Of a DNA stretch of 6,276 nucleotides, positions 1 to 6,276 are shown piece by piece; the first letter of the stretch is position 1; every line of letters begins with the position of its first letter. The position numbers were made by a program, and so were the translations under genes. This DNA is from CAUZSN01 sp963582345 (lineage in GTDB: Bacteria; Planctomycetota; Planctomycetia; Planctomycetales; Planctomycetaceae). The notes below the pieces were generated by a model. It ran no database searches. It had not been told where the DNA came from and was given only the letters and a program-made list of their open reading frames with translations. Location: the NCBI GenBank assembly GCA_963582345.1, contig CAUZSN010000148.1, forward strand, positions 1 through 6,276, written 5' to 3'.

Positions 1-51
1 AGAACTTGGGCTTCTTTCGCTTGTAGATTGGCTGCACAAGTGTGGTCGCGC

Positions 52-1497
52 TCAACTCACTTTGCCAATAGCTTTGCGAATCTCTTGCAGGCATTCTTTC
101 ATTCGAGCGAGGTGTGTTCTGAACTGAATTACGCAAATTCGGATGACATAACGACCGTCGAGGATTGTGGGTGTCAAGTAAACACGGCGGTTGCGATTGA
201 TTTTCTCTCGTAGATCCTCATTCAGTCGTGTCAATTGTGGTTCGTCGAGGCCTTGACGCAAAAGGCGAAATGCGACGATCGACAGCTGCGGCTCAGCTAC
301 GATTTCCAATTCGTCATCAATCTCATTGTTGATACTGCGAAGTTGTTCCACAGCCCAGCGGGTCAGATCCAGCTTTTCATTCAGATTATTACGGAAAGGT
401 TCGATGCCGTGCATTTTGATCGGCAGCCAAGTGCGCAACCCGCGAAAGTCACGCGAAAGCTCCGGCGAGATCTGGCAGAAGTCGACAAAGTCAGGTTCAT
501 CTTGCATGGGCGGCATGTATTCGCCGGTCAAACTATGAGCTTGCTTCAGGTGGTCTAAATTCCGAACGAGCAAACATCCGTTGCCAAAGGGCAGAAACAG
601 TCCTTTATGAGGATCGAGCGCAATGGAATCCGCTCGCTCGATTCCCTTCATCAACCGCTGACCGCGTTCGGTCAGCATGAAGAACCCTCCGTAGGCGGCG
701 TCGACGTGGAGCCACAGGCCCTCTTGGTCTGCTAAATCGGCGAGGGCATCCAGAGCGTCCACCGCACCGGTATTGACGGTTCCGGCATGGCCGACGATGG
801 CGAACGGCGTACGGCCCAGCGCGCGGTCGGCCGCGATCTGTTCTGCCAGCAGATCGACACGCACTCGGAATTGTGAGTCCACAGCAATCTCGCATACGTT
901 TTTCGTCGGAAATCCTGCAAGCATCGCTGCCTTTTGCACAGAGTAGTGAGCTTGGTTCGACGTGTATAACAAACCCGATTGAAAATCGTCCGGAAGTCGA
1001 CACCTTCGTGCAGTGACGAGTCCGGACCAATTCGCCAGCGAACCACCTGTTGTCAGAAATCCACCTCCCTGCTTTGGGTATCCCACAATGTCGCAGAACC
1101 AACGGATCACGGTTGTTTCAATCTGGGCAAGTGCCGGCGCCGCGATCCACACTCCCACGTACCGGTTGATGACGCCTGCAATCAAATCGGCCACAGCCGA
1201 TTGTGGAAGTCCACCCCCAGGCACGAATGCCATGTATCCCGGGCTAGCAGTATTATAAGTTGTTGCCAGATAACGGCCGAAGAATTTTTGAAAAATGTCA
1301 GCCGCATCCGAGCCATCTGTTGGCAGCGGCTCGATGACCGAGCGGGCAAGGTCAGCGGCTCCGTCCGAGTTCCACGCGTGTTGTTCGGGAAGAGAATCAA
1401 TGTGGGCGACAATGTGTTCCATTGCCAGATCTACGAGCTGCCGAAATTGCCAGCCCGAAAGTTCCAGCCGTAGGTCGCAGTCGCGGTCGGAAATCAT
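52..1497 (-). CDS. PLP-dependent group II amino acid decarboxylase (aromatic-L-amino-acid decarboxylase-like)
   Basis: This is a cytosolic pyridoxal-phosphate enzyme of the Pyridoxal_deC family, expected to decarboxylate an L-amino acid to its amine. From this ATG it has 481 residues, usual for the family. In this numbering the sequence shows a glycine-rich cofactor loop (TTGGSLANWSG, about 149-159), a His in SNQAHYSVQKA (H185) placed like the ring-stacking His, the cofactor-nitrogen Asp in HVDAAYGG (D266), and the Schiff-base Lys in DPHKG (K298). The segment SRDFRGLRTWLPIKMHG (about 348-364) matches the conserved region after the catalytic loop. The frame stays open to a GTG at 1563 (503 aa), but those 22 extra residues do not look like family sequence, so the ATG is preferred; neither start has a clear Shine-Dalgarno. 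The substrate cannot be read from the sequence: DOPA, tyrosine, tryptophan, glutamate and diaminobutyrate enzymes share this fold. The gene follows the DUF3467 pair on the same strand after a gap of about 245 bp. Confidence 0.9.
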   Translation of the reverse strand: MISDRDCDLRLELSGWQFRQLVDLAMEHIVAHIDSLPEQHAWNSDGAADLARSVIEPLPTDGSDAADIFQKFFGRYLATTYNTASPGYMAFVPGGGLPQSAVADLIAGVINRYVGVWIAAPALAQIETTVIRWFCDIVGYPKQGGGFLTTGGSLANWSGLVTARRCRLPDDFQSGLLYTSNQAHYSVQKAAMLAGFPTKNVCEIAVDSQFRVRVDLLAEQIAADRALGRTPFAIVGHAGTVNTGAVDALDALADLADQEGLWLHVDAAYGGFFMLTERGQRLMKGIERADSIALDPHKGLFLPFGNGCLLVRNLDHLKQAHSLTGEYMPPMQDEPDFVDFCQISPELSRDFRGLRTWLPIKMHGIEPFRNNLNEKLDLTRWAVEQLRSINNEIDDELEIVAEPQLSIVAFRLLRQGLDEPQLTRLNEDLREKINRNRRVYLTPTILDGRYVIRICVIQFRTHLARMKECLQEIRKAIGKVS

Positions 1498-1742
1498 CGC
1501 AGTGTTGGTTTGTGTATTTTTCAATTGGTGGCTGTCTTGTCTGTATCGGGCGGAGACCCACACAAATCATACATGTTATACGGTCCGTAGGCGAAGCCGA
1601 CTCGAATCACTTTGGCCTCTGAATATTCCGGATCAATACGCGTGGAGCGTGGTCACGAGTGTCCTTCAAACGTCCGACGATTGGACCTATGCAACTGGTG
1701 AGGAAGACTTGCTAATCCCGCAGCTTCGTTCGAACTGCCACA
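1498..1742 (-). other. Intergenic region upstream of the decarboxylase; weak -10 candidate
   Basis: This stretch lies between the stop of the two-repeat DUF3467 gene and the preferred decarboxylase ATG. On the minus strand it holds a TATAAC hexamer (plus-strand 1575-1580), one mismatch from a sigma-70 -10, but nothing convincing at the -35 position. A start about 7 bp downstream would give a leader of about 70 nt to the ATG at 1497 but only a few nt to the GTG at 1563, which mildly favours the ATG. I see no strong hairpin plus T-run, so read-through from the DUF3467 genes is possible. A tiny GGC-GAA-GCC stem (1590-1598) is too short to call a terminator. Confidence 0.25.
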
Positions 1743-2402
1743 TTACGATTGGTAGGGATCAATTGGCTGGGAGGGGGGCGTGGTAGGAGGCGTTGGGTTT
1801 TCGGAACTCTTACGTTGATATTGTTCGAATGAGTGGACGAGCGAGTCCAGAAACCGTGGAACGTTCGGTGCGGACAAGTACACACGGCTGGAAACAGTCG
1901 AGCGAGGGAAAAATGTGGTAATGAAATCAAACGAAAATTCTGTCGCCGTATGTCCGATCATCACGGCATTGGCGTAAACGCCGGACATGTTCTCGTCGGA
2001 AAATTTTAATTGCTCATACAATTCCTGTGCAGATGACTGCACTTGTTGCGACGGTTGAGGCGAGCGGGCCAGATCGTGAGGAATAACCGGTTCGCCAAAG
2101 CGTTTTTTGTAGTTCTCTACGTTTTCACGCAGCGCCCCAATCAAGCGCGGAATCACTGCGGGCGGCAGCACGACGCGTGCCGCCACTTGATGCGGTTTGG
2201 TCATGCGCAGCAGGAAGTCGACGACGAATTCGTGGGGGCCGTTCAGTATCACAGCACCGGTACTGAACACACCGCAAGCCACCTTTTCCGGAACCAGCGC
2301 ACTGACCTGCGAATGCTGCACCTGCTGACTTTGCGGCCCTGAAGAATCGGTAGGCGAGTCGTCAGACGCGTCTTCCGAGTTGGGTGTTTGATCAGCGATC
2401 AT
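1743..2402 (-). CDS. Tandem DUF3467-like domain protein, function unknown
   Basis: A 219-residue protein, probably cytosolic, since no signal peptide or membrane segment is visible. Residues 1-40 are polar and rich in Ser, Asp and Gln, likely disordered. Two related domains follow. The first (about 43-103) contains GAVILNGPHEFVVDFLLRM and ends in a helix finishing NYKKRFG. The second (about 140-198) contains YANAVMIGHTATEFSFDFI and ends in a helix finishing FEQYQRK. Both show a hydrophobic strand, E-F-x-x-D-F, an R-V-x-L strand, then a proline-preceded helix with a terminal aromatic. This matches DUF3467 as I remember it. A Gln/Ser-rich linker separates the repeats and the tail is Pro/Thr-rich. 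The ATG overlaps the upstream gene's stop as ATGA, which implies translational coupling and explains the lack of its own Shine-Dalgarno. No biochemical role is known to me; partnership with the upstream DUF3467 protein is inference. Confidence 0.8.
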   Translation of the reverse strand: MIADQTPNSEDASDDSPTDSSGPQSQQVQHSQVSALVPEKVACGVFSTGAVILNGPHEFVVDFLLRMTKPHQVAARVVLPPAVIPRLIGALRENVENYKKRFGEPVIPHDLARSPQPSQQVQSSAQELYEQLKFSDENMSGVYANAVMIGHTATEFSFDFITTFFPRSTVSSRVYLSAPNVPRFLDSLVHSFEQYQRKSSENPTPPTTPPSQPIDPYQS

Positions 2403-2797
2403 GTCGTCGGCTGGAGCACTCGTCTGCGCACGTCCGTTTCCAGGACGCCGAACGCCTGTTCGTGACGCTGTAAAGCCATTGACAACGCACTCAGCAGACG
2501 CTTGGCTGTAAAATGGTTCATGATGATCCGCTGCGACACACTCACTACCTGATTGCCCGGAGCATAAGGGTTGGGATTCAAACCTAAGTCCAGAATCAAC
2601 TCTTCCGGCGTGCTTGAAACACGACAGAAGTTCGCGTAGCCGGCGGAGACTGCGGCATCATCGACGGATATAGTCTGCTGGACCTGTTGGTCATCGGACG
2701 TCTGAGCATCGGTGGTCGGACTTCCAGATTGATCGCTTTGAGCAGTCTTTTGTGGCGCATCGAAATCGGTTTGTTTTTCGTCAGTCTTTTTCGCCAC
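2399..2797 (-). CDS. Single-domain DUF3467-family protein, function unknown
   Basis: A small, probably cytosolic protein of 132 residues from a GTG start. The start is chosen because AAGGAG lies 8 nt upstream of the GTG. An in-frame ATG at 2827 would add ten residues (MQECNQGEPS) encoded across that ribosome site, so it is unlikely. Residues 1-48 are low-complexity (Lys, Gln, Asp, Ser, Thr) and probably disordered. The DUF3467-like domain spans about 51-120: GYANFCRVSSTPEELILDLG, a proline/asparagine-rich turn, a VSQRIIMNHFTAKR strand-turn, and a helix LLSALSMALQRHEQAFG. This single domain looks like the canonical planctomycete form, while the downstream gene carries two more divergent copies. 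The two genes overlap by 4 bp (ATGA), so they are almost certainly co-translated and may form a complex. Function is unknown and I assign none. Confidence 0.85.
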   Translation of the reverse strand: MAKKTDEKQTDFDAPQKTAQSDQSGSPTTDAQTSDDQQVQQTISVDDAAVSAGYANFCRVSSTPEELILDLGLNPNPYAPGNQVVSVSQRIIMNHFTAKRLLSALSMALQRHEQAFGVLETDVRRRVLQPTT

Positions 2798-2805
2798 TGA
2801 AGGTT

Positions 2806-2811
2806 CTCCTT
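2806..2811 (-). promoter_or_regulatory. Shine-Dalgarno AAGGAG that fixes the GTG start at 2797
   Basis: On the minus strand AAGGAG is followed by 8 nt and then GTG at 2797-2795, close to ideal spacing. It lies inside the ten-codon extension that would exist if the ATG at 2827 were used, so it decides the start of the 132-aa DUF3467 gene. Confidence 0.8.
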
Positions 2812-2898
2812 GATTGCATTCTTGCATTTAAATACGACGAGTCGACAGATGAAGCAGCAGTCGAAAAGTCAAACACCCTACATGGCGTATCCGATAAG

Positions 2899-2927
2899 GG
2901 TATATAGGAAAGCTGATCCGGAATCAA
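2899..2927 (-). promoter_or_regulatory. Candidate sigma-70-like promoter for the DUF3467 pair
   Basis: On the minus strand TTGATT (2927-2922) is separated by 17 bp from TATACC (2904-2899), each 4/6 to consensus; an overlapping TATATA with 15-bp spacing is an alternative -10. The site lies in the 238-bp gap between trpE and the GTG at 2797 and would give a leader of about 95 nt. The match is weak and could be chance. The pair might instead be transcribed from trpE, since I see no clear terminator after it. Confidence 0.3.
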
Positions 2928-3035
2928 CATTGAAATGACACGGCGACGCGGGATGCGGGCAAGCTTTCAAACTAGGGTGATTTCGAAAAGTGTAGCGGTT
3001 GTGTCGATTTGAGATTTGCCATTTCTGCGGTACGA

Positions 3036-4520
3036 CTATAACTGTGATTCAGCGACTTCAATTGCCTTTAACAGCCCTTTGGCTTTGCTCAGAGTTTCGA
3101 CATATTCACTTTCGGGAACGCTATCGGCAACGATACCGGCACCCGCCTGGATGAAGGCGGTCTGGCCTTGCATTACCAATGTTCTTAAGGCAATGCAGGT
3201 ATCCATGTTTCCTGTAAAGTCGATGTAACCGACTGCGCCGGCGTAGGGGCCGCGGCGGTGTCGCTCCAATTGGTCTATAATCTGCATGGCCCGGACTTTC
3301 GGAGCTCCGGATACCGTTCCGGCCGGCAATCCGGCGCGCAGTGCATCCAGCGCCGTCTTATCATGTGGTAACTGACCAGTAACGTTTGACGTGATATGCA
3401 TGACATGGCTATAACGTTCGACCGTCATCACGTCACTCAGTTGCACCGAACCATATTTGGCCACTCGGCCGATGTCGTTGCGGGCCAGATCGACTAACAT
3501 CACATGCTCGGCCCGTTCTTTGGGATCTTCCAGCAAATCTCTGGCCAAACGTTCGTCTTCCGCTTCCGTTTTTCCTCGTCTTCGAGTTCCCGCCAAAGGA
3601 CGGATTGTCGTCAGTCCGTCTTCAACGCGGACCATGATTTCGGGCGAACTGCCGACAAGGTTTACGACCGGTGTTTTCAGCAGGAACATGAAGGGGCTCG
3701 GATTTACCACTCGCAGGGCACGGTAGATGTCCAGCGGTCGTGCGTGCGTCTTAACTTGCAGTCGCTGACTTATCACCACTTGAAAGATGTCGCCGGCACG
3801 AATGTATTCCTTGCACGTCTGGACGGCCGCTTGGAAGTCTTCCTTGGAAAAATCCGATTCCCAATCGCGTTTGGGCTCGCCATCGATCGCGATGTCGGTC
3901 AGCTGGAAATCGGTGCCATCTTGTTGAAGCTGTCGACAGATGTCGTTCACCCGATCGCACGCCTTTGCATACTCTGCCTTTAAATCACCGCCCTTAGTTT
4001 TGGCGTGTGCAACAACAAGCACGGTTTTATTGATTTGGTCGAAAATCACCATGCGGTCGTAAAGCGCGAATGACAAATCCGGGAGCTTTCGGTCGTCTTC
4101 CGGTGCGTGCGGCAAATTCTCAGAATATCGCACGATGTCGTAGCCCGCATAACCAACCGCGCCGCCACAAAACCTCGGTAAATCGGAAACATGAGCGGCC
4201 CGATAACCGTCTAACAGTGTTTCCAACTCCTTCAATGGATCATCCGCAGTATACCGGCGTTCGGTGTTGTGTTCCGTCACGACCACATCATGTCCATATG
4301 CTTCAAGTCGCATAAAGGGATTCGAGCCCATGAAGCTGTATCGGCCGATCTTTTCGCCGCCAATTACACTCTCAAACAGAAATGAACAGGTGCCCGACTG
4401 GACCTTGCAGTAGGCGCTGACCGGCGTCAGTGTGTCACTGACCAATTGCCGGTAGACGGGAACGAGGTCGGACTGCTGGGCTAGTTGCAAGAATGTCTGA
4501 AATGTAGGACAGTGTTTCAT
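3036..4520 (-). CDS. trpE: Anthranilate synthase component I
   Basis: TrpE converts chorismate to anthranilate, the first committed step of tryptophan synthesis, using ammonia from glutamine supplied by TrpG/PabA. The protein is full length (494 aa). The N-terminal half holds FLFESVIGGEKIGRYSF (47-63), equivalent to the LLES region where tryptophan binds for feedback inhibition, so inhibition is expected. The chorismate-binding domain runs from about 224 to the end, with RPLAGTRRRG (307-316), AEHVMLVDLARNDIGRV (337-353, likely catalytic His339), AGTVSGAPK (400-408) and AGAGIVADSVPESEYVET (459-476). Ala310 stands where aminodeoxychorismate synthases of the E. coli PabB type have a Lys, which argues for TrpE over PabB. 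No trpG, trpD or other trp gene is adjacent, so the gene is separated from its pathway here. It is divergent from mcsA. The ATG has no Shine-Dalgarno, but family sequence begins right after it. Confidence 0.96.
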   Translation of the reverse strand: MKHCPTFQTFLQLAQQSDLVPVYRQLVSDTLTPVSAYCKVQSGTCSFLFESVIGGEKIGRYSFMGSNPFMRLEAYGHDVVVTEHNTERRYTADDPLKELETLLDGYRAAHVSDLPRFCGGAVGYAGYDIVRYSENLPHAPEDDRKLPDLSFALYDRMVIFDQINKTVLVVAHAKTKGGDLKAEYAKACDRVNDICRQLQQDGTDFQLTDIAIDGEPKRDWESDFSKEDFQAAVQTCKEYIRAGDIFQVVISQRLQVKTHARPLDIYRALRVVNPSPFMFLLKTPVVNLVGSSPEIMVRVEDGLTTIRPLAGTRRRGKTEAEDERLARDLLEDPKERAEHVMLVDLARNDIGRVAKYGSVQLSDVMTVERYSHVMHITSNVTGQLPHDKTALDALRAGLPAGTVSGAPKVRAMQIIDQLERHRRGPYAGAVGYIDFTGNMDTCIALRTLVMQGQTAFIQAGAGIVADSVPESEYVETLSKAKGLLKAIEVAESQL

Positions 4521-4563
4521 TTGAGGTCAGCAAGCCAAACTAGATGATTCAAGTGACAGATCC

Positions 4564-4591
4564 ATAATAGCAGCCTTGGCTTACGTCGCAA
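4564..4591 (-). promoter_or_regulatory. Candidate trpE promoter
   Basis: On the minus strand TTGCGA (4591-4586) is followed by a 16-bp spacer and TATTAT (4569-4564), 4/6 and 5/6 matches to the sigma-70 consensus. Transcription would begin near 4557, giving a leader of about 37 nt before the trpE ATG. That is too short for a leader peptide with attenuator hairpins, so control would have to come from TrpE feedback inhibition or a repressor. Confidence 0.45.
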
Positions 4592-4613
4592 AGGTGTATT
4601 CTCGATTCGCTTG

Positions 4614-4725
4614 ATAGCCATAGGGTGGAAGCTAAAACTGCTCCGCCGATTCCCGCTATGTTCTTGCTACCTACGATTGTTATAATTGAGCAGGTATCGA
4701 GCCAAAGACGCCGTCGTATGGCTAT
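4614..4725. repeat. 9-bp inverted repeat flanking the mcsA promoter candidate
   Basis: ATAGCCATA at 4614-4622 is the exact reverse complement of TATGGCTAT at 4717-4725. The arms lie about 60 bp upstream and 30 bp downstream of the TATAAT at 4681. They could be paired operator half sites, but a 9-bp pair somewhere in a 262-bp region is not rare by chance (roughly one in eight by my estimate). Confidence 0.25.
4678..4686 (+). promoter_or_regulatory. Extended -10 promoter candidate for mcsA-mcsB
   Basis: TGTTATAAT is a perfect extended -10 element (TGnTATAAT). The hexamer about 17 bp upstream (ATGTTC, 4658-4663) is a poor -35, as is common at extended -10 promoters. The start would be near 4693, giving a leader of about 90 nt before the mcsA ATG. 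I see no CtsR-type heptad repeat (GGTCAAA) and no CIRCE element nearby, so stress control by the Firmicute repressors is not supported. Confidence 0.5.
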
Positions 4726-4782
4726 TTTGAATTAGTTTACGCACATGTTTGTATTCATTCAGAATCAGATGGGTGTCGTTGT

Positions 4783-5289
4783 ATGAAGAAATGCCGTCGT
4801 TGTTCCAAACTCGCCACACTGCACATTACCGAGATTCGTGACGGTGATACCCACGAGTTGCACCTCTGTGAGAGTTGCGCTCATGATTATCTAACGCCTT
4901 CCGAGTCGTCGCATTCCGAGGATGAGGCCGCCGCCTTTTCGCTGAAACTGACAGACAAAATGCAGCTTGAAGAACTTGACCAAATCATCTGCCCGAGTTG
5001 CGGCACGTCCTTTCGTGAATTTCGTAGTCAAGGCCGATTGGGATGCCCTCATGATTACGTTGCCTTTGAAGCCGAACTACTACCGTTATTGGAGAACATT
5101 CATGGTGAGACGCAGCATTGTGGAAAATTACCATGTCGGGCACCGGATGGCAGCCAACAACAGTATCGGCTGATTAAACTTCGTAATGAATTACGTACTG
5201 CCGTGGAACAAGAAGAATATGAAGATGCTGCTCGCTTGCGCGATGAGATTGAAGTGCTGAAGTCTGATCCGAACGACGAGACGGATTGA
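4783..5289 (+). CDS. mcsA: McsA-like zinc-binding activator of protein arginine kinase, UVR motif protein
   Basis: McsA binds and activates the protein arginine kinase McsB; in Bacillus the pair serves the ClpCP protease pathway. The protein is 168 aa, close to the usual length of about 180. It begins with a Cys-x2-Cys pair (C4, C7) and a second pair (C29, C32), which together look like one zinc site. A third pair (C70, C73) is followed by GRLGCPHDY (C88, H90), where the usual last Cys of the second zinc site is missing and His90 may replace it. Two more Cys (C113, C118) are present. An acidic linker lies near 40-50. The C-terminus is a UVR motif, YRLIKLRNELRTAVEQEEYEDAARLRDEI (about 128-156), a coiled helical hairpin also seen in UvrB, UvrC and ClpC. 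The stop is 63 bp before mcsB, consistent with an operon. The ATG has no obvious Shine-Dalgarno, but it opens directly into the MKKCxxC start typical of the family. Confidence 0.9.
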   Translation: MKKCRRCSKLATLHITEIRDGDTHELHLCESCAHDYLTPSESSHSEDEAAAFSLKLTDKMQLEELDQIICPSCGTSFREFRSQGRLGCPHDYVAFEAELLPLLENIHGETQHCGKLPCRAPDGSQQQYRLIKLRNELRTAVEQEEYEDAARLRDEIEVLKSDPNDETD

Positions 5290-5340
5290 ATAGCGAAGCC
5301 GCGGCAGCGTAAGAACGCACAGTTTACACAGCACTAGCCT

Positions 5341-5345
5341 AGGAG
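5341..5345 (+). promoter_or_regulatory. Shine-Dalgarno AGGAG for the GTG start of mcsB
   Basis: AGGAG is followed by 7 nt and GTG at 5353. It marks the start of mcsB, which does not begin with ATG and could be missed by an ATG-only scan. The frame from this GTG stays open to the window end. Confidence 0.85.
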
Positions 5346-5352
5346 ACAGATC

Positions 5353-6276
5353 GTGGATCTGGAAGCCCTCACATTAACCAGCGGAGAATGGTTGCGTGGG
5401 ACCGGACCAGACTCGGACATAGTCGTATCCAGCCGTATTCGACTTGCGCGCAACTTGGCCCAATTCCCCTTCACGAACCAAGCTGACGATACCGTTCGGA
5501 AAGAGATAGAAGATTTGCTGCGTCGGACGGTCGAAGGCCTGTCGACCAGCAGAAAACTCTCGTACGTCAGCGTTAATTCACTTGAGCATCTGGACAGACA
5601 GTTTTTAGTCGAGCGACAACTAATCAGTCGCGAACATGCTGAGAGCCAGGGGTCTCGAGGCGTCGGGATTAGCGCCGAGGAAAACGTCAGCCTGATGATC
5701 AATGAGGAAGACCACCTGCGTATTCAAGTTCTCAGCAGCGGTCTGGCCCTGGATGAAATCTGGGACGAGATTAGCATGATTGATGACGCGATAGAAAAGC
5801 ACGTGACCTATGCGTTTAGTGAACAATTGGGTTATTTGACCGCATGCCCGACGAACGTTGGGACGGGAATCCGGGTCAGCGTCATGCTGCATCTGCCGGC
5901 ACTGGTTCTAACGAGGGAAATCCAGAAGGTTTTCGCGGCCCTGCAAAAAATTAATCTTGCTGTCCGTGGATTGTACGGCGAAGGCAGTCAGGCCATGGGA
6001 GACTTTTATCAGATGTCAAACCAGGTCACGTTAGGTAAAAGCGAAGAGCAACTGATTGATAATCTGAAAGAGGTTGTGCCCAATATCATCGCGTACGAAC
6101 GGCGCGCGCGGAATGCACTGGTGAAAGAAAACCGTCAAAACTTGCACGACCAAATCTCACGTGCCTATGGGATTCTTCAGAACGCACAGACGATCAGCTC
6201 TGAAGAAACAATGCATCTTCTGTCGAGCGTTCGAATGGGAATCAACCTTGGTTTGATCGACGATTTGGAAATTCCG
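5353..6276 (+). CDS. mcsB: Protein arginine kinase McsB, 3' end outside window
   Basis: McsB transfers the ATP gamma-phosphate to arginine side chains of proteins; in Bacillus phosphoarginine is a degradation tag read by ClpCP. The frame is open for 308 codons to the window end; relatives have about 360 residues, so roughly 50 are missing. That missing part should include the C-terminal phosphoarginine-binding region. The phosphagen-kinase catalytic domain is clear: SSRIRLARNL (26-35), which contributes nucleotide-contacting arginines; INEEDHLRIQ (about 116-125) with the catalytic acidic residues; GYLTACPTNVGTGIRVSVMLHLP (about 160-182) with the conserved Cys165; and LYGEGSQAMGDFYQMSNQVTLG (about 207-228) with Glu210. 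The bacterial form and the adjacent mcsA exclude an animal-type arginine kinase. The start is GTG behind AGGAG, 63 bp after mcsA. No clpC or ctsR is within the window. Confidence 0.95.
   Translation, partial: MDLEALTLTSGEWLRGTGPDSDIVVSSRIRLARNLAQFPFTNQADDTVRKEIEDLLRRTVEGLSTSRKLSYVSVNSLEHLDRQFLVERQLISREHAESQGSRGVGISAEENVSLMINEEDHLRIQVLSSGLALDEIWDEISMIDDAIEKHVTYAFSEQLGYLTACPTNVGTGIRVSVMLHLPALVLTREIQKVFAALQKINLAVRGLYGEGSQAMGDFYQMSNQVTLGKSEEQLIDNLKEVVPNIIAYERRARNALVKENRQNLHDQISRAYGILQNAQTISSEETMHLLSSVRMGINLGLIDDLEIP

Noticed and set aside
979..1473. 164-codon open frame on the plus strand
   Set aside because: It lies entirely antisense to the decarboxylase, whose frame has clear family motifs; its translation shows no recognisable domain and a composition typical of a shadow frame.
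1295..1786. 163-codon open frame on the plus strand across the decarboxylase 5' end
   Set aside because: Mostly antisense to real coding sequence, low-complexity Arg/Ser-rich translation, no ribosome site or domain.
2828..3035. Intrinsic terminator after trpE
   Set aside because: No GC-rich stem followed by a T-run on the minus strand; the near-palindrome GATCCGGAATC (2915-2925) is imperfect and lacks a U-tract.
3504..3983. 159-codon plus-strand frame inside trpE
   Set aside because: Antisense shadow of the well-conserved chorismate-binding domain.
4664..4686. TTGCTA as the -35 for TATAAT at 4681
   Set aside because: The spacer would be only 11 bp, too short for sigma-70; the extended -10 reading is preferred.
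4521..4782. CtsR operator or CIRCE element upstream of mcsA
   Set aside because: I looked for GGTCAAA tandem heptads and the TTAGCACTC/GAGTGCTAA inverted repeat and found neither; only a partial GAGGTCAG next to the trpE start.
5334..5892. Minus-strand open frames across mcsB
   Set aside because: They overlap the McsB catalytic motifs, which are unmistakable on the plus strand.

Overview
The window looks like ordinary chromosome from a planctomycete of moderate GC content. The main reason is the pair of DUF3467-type genes: the 'YANFCRV..TPEEL' and 'SQRIIMNH.TAKR' phrasing in the shorter protein is one I associate with Planctomycetes. An mcsA-mcsB pair without ctsR beside it and several ATG starts without Shine-Dalgarno sequences also fit. 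This is recognition from memory, not a database search, and I do not name a genus. I see no mobile element, CRISPR array, rRNA or tRNA.

Layout. The left two thirds are read on the minus strand. In transcription order these are trpE (4520 to 3036), an unnamed DUF3467-type gene (2797 to 2399), a second gene with two DUF3467-like repeats (2402 to 1743, overlapping the first by ATGA), and a group II PLP-dependent decarboxylase (about 1497 to 52). The right third is on the plus strand: mcsA (4783-5289), then mcsB (from 5353, cut by the window end after 308 codons). The 262-bp divergent region between trpE and mcsA carries a plausible promoter for each direction.

Function. TrpE makes anthranilate from chorismate with a glutaminase partner (TrpG) that is not in the window. 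McsA and McsB form the protein-arginine phosphorylation module: McsB is a phosphagen-kinase-like enzyme that phosphorylates arginines on proteins, and McsA is its zinc-binding activator. In Firmicutes this marks proteins for ClpCP. The decarboxylase probably removes the alpha-carboxyl of an aromatic or related amino acid, substrate unknown. The coupled DUF3467 pair has no known function and is the least understood part of the window: between them the two short proteins carry three copies of one roughly 60-residue domain.

The most useful corrections are the starts. The 132-aa DUF3467 gene and mcsB both start with GTG behind strong Shine-Dalgarno sequences. The decarboxylase most likely starts at an internal ATG rather than at the first GTG.
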